From positions 2,265,253-2,329,252 of the forward strand of contig CP070671.1 in the NCBI GenBank assembly GCA_020351875.1: a DNA stretch of 64,000 nt, written 5' to 3'. Positions 58,246 to 64,000 of this stretch are shown here, in pieces (the stretch's first letter is position 1; each line of letters begins with the position of its first letter). The DNA is from Chromatiales bacterium (GTDB lineage: Bacteria; Pseudomonadota; Gammaproteobacteria; Steroidobacterales; GCA-2729495). Below the pieces are notes generated by a model. That model searched no databases and was not told the DNA's origin. It worked only from the letters and a program-made list of their open reading frames with translations. The translations under genes were made by a program, and so were the position numbers.

Positions 58246-59080
58246 GTTTGAAGGCTTCGAAGCGCGTCGCCACCCGGTTCCACATGGGACCGGGCCGGCC
58301 GTCGCCGACCTGCCGGCCGTCGACATTCACCACCGCGGCCAGGCCGCGCATCGCGCTCGTCAGCCAGATTTCGTTTGCTGCGTACAGCCGTTCTGGTGTA
58401 ACGACGCTTTCTTGGCAGTCCAGTCCCGATTCGGCCCCCAGGGAAACCACGAGATCCGTCGTGGTACCCGGCAGTATCGCCTCGCTGTTCGGGCGCCGGA
58501 TCATCGTTTCCTGTTCAATCAGGATAACCGAACTGGCCGCGCCCTCGGTGACCTCACCATTCCAGAGCAGGATGGCTTCATCCGCGCCAGCTTCCACGGC
58601 TGCCTGGCGCGCCAGCACATTGGCGAGCAGCGCGGTGGCCTTGATGTCGCAGCGGCCCCAGCGATGGTCCTGCATCGTAATTGCCCGCAGCCCTTCTGGC
58701 TTAGGGCCCGGCGCGGGGCTGGCCATGCCGAACACGGTAGGCACTGCCGATGCGGGGAAGGCATGATCGCGCCCGCTCGTCTTGCCGCGGGTGATCTGCA
58801 GGTACACGCCCAGGTCGCCATTGCCGTTGCGCCTCGCCAGTTCGTTGATCAGCGCGCGCCAGTCGGCCGCCGGCAACGGGTTGTCGATCTGCAAGGCATC
58901 CAGGCTGTTGGCCAGCCGGGTGACATGTTCGTCCAGTAGCAGCGGCCGGCCCTGGTACACCGGGATGACTTCGTACACGGCATCGCCAAACAGGAAGCCC
59001 CGGTCCAGCGGCGATATACGCGCCTCACCAACGGGCAGGAACTCGCCGTCCAGGTAGGCGATGGGCAACACGTCCGCCAT
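58235..59080 (-). CDS. dat: Class IV aminotransferase (D-amino-acid transaminase-like)
   Basis: 281 residues. Motifs: YLDGEFLPVGEARISPLDRGFLFGDAVYEV, the PLP lysine in DIKATALLANVLARQ, EGAASSVILIE and ILPGTTTDLVV. Family IV covers D-alanine transaminase, branched-chain aminotransferase and ADC lyase. The RGFLFGDAVYEVI pattern and the neighbourhood (lipB, dacA) fit D-alanine transaminase, which would supply D-Glu/D-Ala. It overlaps the DUF493 gene by 11 bases. Confidence 0.85.
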   Translation of the reverse strand: MADVLPIAYLDGEFLPVGEARISPLDRGFLFGDAVYEVIPVYQGRPLLLDEHVTRLANSLDALQIDNPLPAADWRALINELARRNGNGDLGVYLQITRGKTSGRDHAFPASAVPTVFGMASPAPGPKPEGLRAITMQDHRWGRCDIKATALLANVLARQAAVEAGADEAILLWNGEVTEGAASSVILIEQETMIRRPNSEAILPGTTTDLVVSLGAESGLDCQESVVTPERLYAANEIWLTSAMRGLAAVVNVDGRQVGDGRPGPMWNRVATRFEAFKHEQ

Positions 59081-59089
59081 TGGGGGGAG

Positions 59090-60220
59090 CTATTCGAACC
59101 AGAGCAGCACGGAGTCGCGAGCCCGCTGCCAGATGGAGCCCTGGGGGACCGCGTTCAGCGCGAAGAGGTTGGCTTCGGCCAGGGTCTGGTCGGCCAGGCT
59201 CACCCGCAACACCCCGAGCTGGTCGGTGGGCTCGACCGGGGCCACGACCTGTTGCGGCAGGTCGAGCTGGGCTTCGAGGCGGTCGTAGGCGCCGCGTGGA
59301 ATCGTCACGTAAATGTCCTGGCGCGTGCCAAGCCCGGTGGTTTCCCGTTCGCCCTTCCAGACCCGGGCTTCCGTGACCGCGTCGCCCGCCGGGTACAGCA
59401 GGCGCGTCTCGAAGAAACGAAAGCCGTAATTCAGCAGTGCCTGGGAATCATTGGCGCGCGCGGTGGGGCTCTTGGTGCCCAGTACGACGGAGATCAGGCG
59501 CATGCCATCGCGCTTGGCCGAGGACACCAGGCAGTAACCGGCGGCGTCGGTCATGCCGGTCTTCATGCCATCCACGCTCGGGTCCCGCCACAATAAAGCA
59601 TTGCGGTTCTTCTGCGTGATGCCGTTGTAGGTGAACTCCCGCTGCGAATACCAGGCGTAGTACTGGGGGTATTCCGTGACGATCACCGACGCCAGGCGCG
59701 CGATGTCGGCGGCAGTGGTCTCGTGGCCGTCGGCGGGCAGCCCGGTGCTGTTCTTGTAGGTCGTGTTGTTCATGCCGAGTTCGCGCGCGTACTGGGTCAT
59801 CAGCTGCGCGAACACCGTTTCGGTCCCGGCAATGTATTCGGCCAGGGCCACGCTCGCGTCGTTGCCCGACTGCACGATCATGCCCTGCAGGAGTTCTTCT
59901 ACACTGACGCGCGTATTCACTTCGATGAACATGCGCGAGCCGGGGGTACGCCAGGCGGTTTCACTGATCTGCACCTGGTCTGCCAGCGTGATCTGCCCGT
60001 CGCTCAGTGCCCGGAACACCGCATAGGCCGTCATCAGCTTCGTAATGCTGGCAGGCTCCAGGGATTCCTGTTCGTTTTTCGAGGCCAGGACCTTGCCGCT
60101 GTGGTGATCCACCAGGATGTAGCCGCGGGCCGCCAGCTCGGGTGCCGATGGCACCTGGGCCAGGACGACCACCGGCGCCAGCAGAAACAGCAACGAGAAC
60201 GCGCGCACGAAAAGATTCAT
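59090..60220 (-). CDS. dacA: D-alanyl-D-alanine carboxypeptidase (PBP5/6 family)
   Basis: 376 residues. Signal peptide 1-21 (ending in VVLAQ). The penicillin-binding triad is SITKLMTAY (SxxK), SGNDASVAL (SxN) and MKTGMTDAAGYCL (KTG). A C-terminal beta domain and an amphipathic membrane-anchoring helix at the very end (RARDSVLLWFE) follow. It trims D-Ala from peptidoglycan stem peptides in the periplasm. It lies 9 bases upstream of the dat gene, in the same run as rlpA, mltB, rodA and mrdA. Confidence 0.95.
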   Translation of the reverse strand: MNLFVRAFSLLFLLAPVVVLAQVPSAPELAARGYILVDHHSGKVLASKNEQESLEPASITKLMTAYAVFRALSDGQITLADQVQISETAWRTPGSRMFIEVNTRVSVEELLQGMIVQSGNDASVALAEYIAGTETVFAQLMTQYARELGMNNTTYKNSTGLPADGHETTAADIARLASVIVTEYPQYYAWYSQREFTYNGITQKNRNALLWRDPSVDGMKTGMTDAAGYCLVSSAKRDGMRLISVVLGTKSPTARANDSQALLNYGFRFFETRLLYPAGDAVTEARVWKGERETTGLGTRQDIYVTIPRGAYDRLEAQLDLPQQVVAPVEPTDQLGVLRVSLADQTLAEANLFALNAVPQGSIWQRARDSVLLWFE

Positions 60221-60268
60221 TTCTGTCTCCGACTCCTTGTGGCCACCTGCCTCAGGCAGCCTCGCCCG

Positions 60269-61102
60269 TCACCCGCCGGGCCGCTCCGTGACCAGCATGG
60301 CATCGTTGATATTCAGTGCCGCGACACGTTCGATCAGCTGATCGTACTCCGCCACGTCCGCGATGGGGCCGAGCCTGACCCGGTACAGCGCCTTGTTGGC
60401 CGCCATGTCCTGCCGGATGCGGACGTTCTGAAACCCGCCCGTTTCCAGCTGCGACTTCAGCCGCTCGGCGTTGCCCGCGTCACCGAAGGCGCCCACCTGC
60501 AGGTACAGCACCGGCTCCGCCGGCGGCGGCGCCGCCGACGCAGTGGCCACCATGCTCGGTATGCGTGGCGGTTTCGCGGCCACTGCCGGTGGCGCGTCGA
60601 AGGGCAGGGCCTCCACCGACACCATCGCGGTGCCGTCGCGAATCATACCCAGTTGCTGGGCCGCTGCGTAGGACATGTCGATCAGGCGGTTGTGGACGAA
60701 CGGGCCGCGATCGTTGACGGTCACGATCACGCTGCGCTGGTTCTTCAGGTTGGTCACCCGCACGCGGGTGGGCAACGGCAGGGTCTTGTGCGCGGCGGTC
60801 ATCGCGTGCATGTCGTAGCGCACGCCGCTGGACGTCAGCCGGCCGTGAAACTTCTTGCCGTACCAGGACGCCACGCCCTTTTCCCGGTAGTCGGCGCTGG
60901 AGGCCAGCACGTAGTAGCGATTGCCGAAGACCTCGTAGAAGGCCGGGTTGCCGCGCTTGCTCCGCGGTGGCTGGCCGGGCTCGTCGATGACCGGCGACGG
61001 CGCCTTGCTGACGGTGGACCGCGTCGGTTCTTCCCAGCGCGAAGCCTTGGAGCACGCGCCCAGTGCGGCGGCCAGCAACAGCAATGCCCACCAGCGCATC
61101 AC
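60269..61102 (-). CDS. rlpA: Septal ring lytic transglycosylase RlpA
   Basis: 277 residues. Lipoprotein signal with lipobox LGAC (about residues 14-17). Then the double-psi beta barrel: GVASWYGKKFHGRLTSSG, MTAAHKTLPLPTRVRVTNL, VTVNDRGPF and RLIDMSYAAAQQLG, which holds the catalytic Asp. The C-terminus is a SPOR domain (YLQVGAFGDAGNAERLKSQLE) that binds denuded peptidoglycan. RlpA acts on naked glycan strands at the division site. It overlaps the mltB stop by 4 bases. Confidence 0.95.
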   Translation of the reverse strand: MMRWWALLLLAAALGACSKASRWEEPTRSTVSKAPSPVIDEPGQPPRSKRGNPAFYEVFGNRYYVLASSADYREKGVASWYGKKFHGRLTSSGVRYDMHAMTAAHKTLPLPTRVRVTNLKNQRSVIVTVNDRGPFVHNRLIDMSYAAAQQLGMIRDGTAMVSVEALPFDAPPAVAAKPPRIPSMVATASAAPPPAEPVLYLQVGAFGDAGNAERLKSQLETGGFQNVRIRQDMAANKALYRVRLGPIADVAEYDQLIERVAALNINDAMLVTERPGG

Positions 61103-62109
61103 GGCGCTGACCGGGCAACCTTGGGCGCAGCCTGCGCGGCGGCCAGTTCGCTCGCCAGCTGATAGACCGCCAGCGCGTACATCTGGCTGCGGTTGTAGCG
61201 CGTGATCACGTAGAAATTGTGCAGTGCCAGCCAGTATTCGTCACCGTCGGCCACTTCGAAACGCAGCAGCATGGCAGGCGTGTCGTCGATCAGCTCAGCG
61301 TCGGTGCTGATGCCCCGTTGCTGCAGTGAGCCGACGGTTTCGGACAGCTTCAGTCGCTTGGTGACCGGCGCCTCGTCGGCATCCGGCACCTGCGCCGGGA
61401 ACGCGACCGGCTCGCCGGCTTTCCAGCGGTGTGCGACAAAGTAGTTGGCCACGCTCGCGATGATGTCGTCCCAGTTGCCCAGCAGGTCACGCTGGCCGTC
61501 ACCGTCGCCGTCCACCGCGTAGGCGCGATAGCTGCTGGGAATGAACTGCGGGGGGCCCATCGCGCCCGCGTAGGAGCCGGTCAGCGCGCCGGCCTCGAAG
61601 CCCTCTTCCTTGACCAGCAGAAAAAACTGTTCGAGCTGCGAGCGGCCGAATTTGGCCCGCGACGGGTAATCGAAACCCTGGGTGACCAGCGCGTCGACCA
61701 CGCGGAAGTTACCGGTAATGCGGCCGTAGAAAGTCTCCACGCCGACGATCGCGGCAATGATCTCCGCGGGCACGCCGGTCTGCTGCGCCACCTCGTCCAG
61801 GCTCGCGGCATGCTCGTCGAGAAACGCCTGGCCCGCCCTGATGCGCTTGTCGGTGATGAAGATGTCGCGGTATTCGAACCAGGGCTTGGTTTTTTCCGCC
61901 GGCCGATCCAGGGCGTCGATGATCTTCTGCTGCGTGCGGCTTTCGGCGAGCACGTTCTCCAGGTACACGGCGTCGAAACCGTGCCGGGCGCTGAGATTGG
62001 CAACGAACGCCCGCACGTCTGCGCGAGTCGTGTCGAGAGCTGGCAGGGGGGCTGAGCCAAGTAGCAGGCACAGGCCGGCAAGCGGGGCGAGGAGCGTCTT
62101 CCGTGTCAT
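61099..62109 (-). CDS. mltB: Lytic murein transglycosylase B
   Basis: 336 residues from the ATG at 62109. Signal peptide 1-25; no lipobox is obvious, so this is a soluble SltB-like version. Conserved: IVGVETFYGRITGNFRVVDAL with the catalytic Glu, GSYAGAMGPPQFIPSSYRAYAVDGDGDG, and YNRSQMYALAVYQLA at the end. It cleaves the glycan between MurNAc and GlcNAc with 1,6-anhydro formation. Coupled to rodA (4-base overlap) and to rlpA. Confidence 0.95.
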   Translation of the reverse strand: MTRKTLLAPLAGLCLLLGSAPLPALDTTRADVRAFVANLSARHGFDAVYLENVLAESRTQQKIIDALDRPAEKTKPWFEYRDIFITDKRIRAGQAFLDEHAASLDEVAQQTGVPAEIIAAIVGVETFYGRITGNFRVVDALVTQGFDYPSRAKFGRSQLEQFFLLVKEEGFEAGALTGSYAGAMGPPQFIPSSYRAYAVDGDGDGQRDLLGNWDDIIASVANYFVAHRWKAGEPVAFPAQVPDADEAPVTKRLKLSETVGSLQQRGISTDAELIDDTPAMLLRFEVADGDEYWLALHNFYVITRYNRSQMYALAVYQLASELAAAQAAPKVARSAP

Positions 62110-63236
62110 CGAGCCAGGAGCTTCCGGTGCGTCTGGATGGACATCAGAATACCGAAACCCGCCAGCAGGGTCACCATGGAGGTGCCGCCAAAACTGATCA
62201 GCGGCAGCGGCACGCCGACCACCGGCAGCAGGCCGGTGACCATCGCGGTATTCACGAATGCGTAGAAAAAGAAGGTCAGGCTGATACTGCCGGCCAACAG
62301 CCGCCCGAAGGTGTCTTGCGCAGTGGCAGCGATGTATAGGCCGCGGCCAACGATCAGCAGGTAGATCAGCAGCACCGCCAGCGCGCCCATCAGGCCGAAT
62401 TCCTCGCCGATTACGGCGAAGATGAAATCCGTCGAGCGCTCCGGCAGGAATTCGAGCTGACTCTGGGTGCCGTTCAGCCAGCCTTTGCCGAACAGCCCGC
62501 CGGAACCAATCGCGATCTTCGACTGGATGATGTGATAACCGGCACCCAGCGGGTCGCTGTCCGGGTCGAACAGGGTCAGCACGCGTTTTTTCTGGTATTC
62601 GTGCATCACGAAATACCAGAGCGCGGGCAGCGACACCAGCGCCACGGTCGCCGCGCCGATCATGTACCAGGCACCGATGCCTGCCAGGAAGATCACCGCG
62701 GCGCCGCTGGCCGTGATCATGATTGCAGTGCCCAGGTCGGGCTGCAGCGCGATCAACGCGACCGGCGCCAGCACCAGCACCAGGGACGTGATGATCATGC
62801 CGAAGGACGGCGGCAGCGGCCGGTCGTGCAGCAGCCACGCGAGCATCATCGGCACCCCCAGTTTCATGATTTCCGACGGCTGAAAACGCACGCCGAGATC
62901 GAGCCAGCGCTGCGCCCCTTTGCCGACGTCACCCGAGAGCAAGACCATCACCAGCAGGCCGAGGCCGGCGCCGTAGATCCACGGTGACACGCGACGCAGC
63001 CAGGCCGGGTCGATCTGCGCGAGCGCCAGCATGGCCACCAGGGCCGCGCCCATGCGCGTGACCTGGTTGACGACCAGCCAGGTGTTCTGGCCGACGGAGC
63101 TGTACAGTGCGAGCAGACCGATCGCCATCACGGCGGCCAGGCTGGTCAGCAACAGGCCGTCCAGGTGCAGGCCGGCGAGAATTCGGGCCAGGCCGGGCAC
63201 ATCGGCGCTGCGCCGGCTGTCGGCGATGACGCTCAC
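62106..63236 (-). CDS. rodA: Rod-shape-determining glycosyltransferase RodA
   Basis: 376 residues, ten membrane helices. The SEDS motifs are RWLDLGVRFQPSEIMKLGVPM, LQPDLGTAIM, YHIIQSKIAIGSGGLFGKGW and FSFVNT-like FFYAFVNTAMVTGLLPVVGVPLPLISFGGTSM. RodA polymerises the glycan chain of peptidoglycan with PBP2 in the elongasome. It overlaps mrdA by 4 bases and mltB by 4. Confidence 0.97.
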   Translation of the reverse strand: MSVIADSRRSADVPGLARILAGLHLDGLLLTSLAAVMAIGLLALYSSVGQNTWLVVNQVTRMGAALVAMLALAQIDPAWLRRVSPWIYGAGLGLLVMVLLSGDVGKGAQRWLDLGVRFQPSEIMKLGVPMMLAWLLHDRPLPPSFGMIITSLVLVLAPVALIALQPDLGTAIMITASGAAVIFLAGIGAWYMIGAATVALVSLPALWYFVMHEYQKKRVLTLFDPDSDPLGAGYHIIQSKIAIGSGGLFGKGWLNGTQSQLEFLPERSTDFIFAVIGEEFGLMGALAVLLIYLLIVGRGLYIAATAQDTFGRLLAGSISLTFFFYAFVNTAMVTGLLPVVGVPLPLISFGGTSMVTLLAGFGILMSIQTHRKLLAR

Positions 63237-64000
63237 AGTGTGCTGCCCAGGTAGGTTTCCATCACCGCGCGGGCCACCGGGGCGGCGACCCGGCTGCCGC
63301 TCTCGCCGTTCTCGATGATCACGGCGACCGCGATGCGCGGCGCTTCCAGGGGTGCAAAGGCGATGAACAACGCGTGGTCACGCATGCGTTCCTCGATCTC
63401 CTCGGAGTCGTATTCTTCGTCCTGCGCCACCGTGAAGACCTGCGCGGTACCGCTCTTGCCCGCCATCGTGAACGGGGCATCCATACCCACCGCGCGGGCC
63501 GTGCCGCGGTCGCTTTGCAGCACCGCGTTCATCGCGCTGATGATCCGGTCCCAGTCGCTGTCGTTGTCGACGCCAACGCGTGGCAGGCGCGTCGGTTCGC
63601 CGGCGGTGGTGGCGCCGGAGCCGGACAGCCGGTAGCCCTTCATCAACGTCGGCTGGAAGCGCTCGCCGCGTGCCGCAATCGTCGCGGTGGCATGTGCCAG
63701 CTGCAACGGCGTGGCCAGCAGGTAACCCTGGCCGATACCGGCGATGACGGTTTCTCCCGGGTACCATGGCTGGTCTTCCCGGCGCGAGAAGGTTGCGCGT
63801 TTCCACTGCGGGTCCGGCACCAGGCCGAATTTTTCTCCCGGCACGTCGATGCCGGTGGTCGCGCCCAGCCCGAAGCGGCGCAGGAATTCGGCCATGCGGT
63901 TAATGCCGAGTTCGTCGGCGAGCTCATAGAAGTACACGTCGCAGGACTCGGCGATCGCGTCGTGCATGTCCACCAGCCCGTGGCCGCCGCGCTTCCAGTC
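63233..64000 (-). CDS. mrdA: Penicillin-binding protein 2, C-terminal part (5' end outside window)
   Basis: About 255 C-terminal residues of PBP2; the frame is open to the right edge. Visible: the motif SCD in DAIAESCDVYFYELADELG (SxN/SxD), GLGATTGIDVPGE, GQGYLLATPLQLAHATATIA, and the KSGT box in FTMAGKSGTAQV. The catalytic SxxK lies beyond the edge. PBP2 is the transpeptidase partner of RodA in rod-shaped growth. It is upstream of rodA in the classic mrdAB order. Confidence 0.96.
   Translation of the reverse strand, partial: DWKRGGHGLVDMHDAIAESCDVYFYELADELGINRMAEFLRRFGLGATTGIDVPGEKFGLVPDPQWKRATFSRREDQPWYPGETVIAGIGQGYLLATPLQLAHATATIAARGERFQPTLMKGYRLSGSGATTAGEPTRLPRVGVDNDSDWDRIISAMNAVLQSDRGTARAVGMDAPFTMAGKSGTAQVFTVAQDEEYDSEEIEERMRDHALFIAFAPLEAPRIAVAVIIENGESGSRVAAPVARAVMETYLGSTL

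Noticed and set aside
1-64000. CRISPR arrays, tRNA or rRNA genes, prophage or intact insertion sequences
   Set aside because: No regularly spaced repeats, no T-loop GGTTCGAATCC in tRNA context, and no transposase or phage structural genes were seen on reading through.

Overview
The window is GC-rich chromosomal DNA from a gammaproteobacterium. The evidence is the conserved order lptD-surA-pdxA-rsmA-apaG-apaH, the lgt-thyA pair, and the block mrdA-rodA-mltB-rlpA-dacA-dat-DUF493-lipB. The accessory genes (ECF sigma/RskA pair, M13 peptidase, UbiD, TauD, isoquinoline-oxidoreductase-like subunit, a DUF1800/DUF1501 remnant) fit a free-living environmental lineage of the Woeseiaceae/Steroidobacterales/Xanthomonadales type. 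That placement is an impression from gene content, not a computed result. I see no rRNA, tRNA, CRISPR array, prophage or intact insertion sequence.

Layout. 1-10 kb: the 3' part of an exported chelatase-fold gene, a beta-propeller gene, small hypotheticals (one frameshifted), an EVE protein, a WYL regulator, an MFS transporter, a maleate-isomerase-like enzyme and a hydrolase. 10.3-10.9 kb: a deletion scar joining the first codons of a DUF1800 gene to the end of a DUF1501 gene. 10.9-13.5 kb: cytochrome c, UbiD decarboxylase, coiled-coil protein. 13.5-18.8 kb: an MFS transporter divergent from a five-gene catabolic-looking operon (three VOC proteins, a medium-chain reductase, an alpha/beta hydrolase). 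18.8-23.3 kb: M13 metallopeptidase, the second chelatase-fold gene and two small exported proteins. 23.4-27.9 kb: an Mla/MCE lipid-transport operon followed by an orphan zinc-binding lipoprotein. 27.9-31.2 kb: polyphosphate:AMP phosphotransferase and the ECF sigma/anti-sigma pair. 31.3-38.7 kb: orphan ParA, hydrolase, Cys-rich exported protein, and an amidohydrolase-cytochrome c-TauD-LysR operon. 38.8-43.7 kb: an SDR with a signal peptide, an orphan molybdenum hydroxylase subunit, a queuosine-precursor transporter and the third chelatase-fold gene. 43.7-64 kb: mostly housekeeping genes for envelope assembly, ribosome maturation, B6 and dTMP synthesis, lipoylation and cell-wall elongation.

The most unusual feature is a family of three paralogous, probably periplasmic proteins (2-961 partial, 21071-22222, 42697-43716). 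Each looks like a duplicated CbiX/SirB/CbiK-type chelatase fold with three histidines at nearly invariant spacing (36, then 94-96 residues). The two complete copies carry Met/His-rich N-terminal tails like those of periplasmic copper proteins, and one has an 11-bp-phased GTTGAC repeat upstream. None lies beside cobalamin, siroheme or heme genes. A periplasmic metal-handling role is my inference, not an established function.
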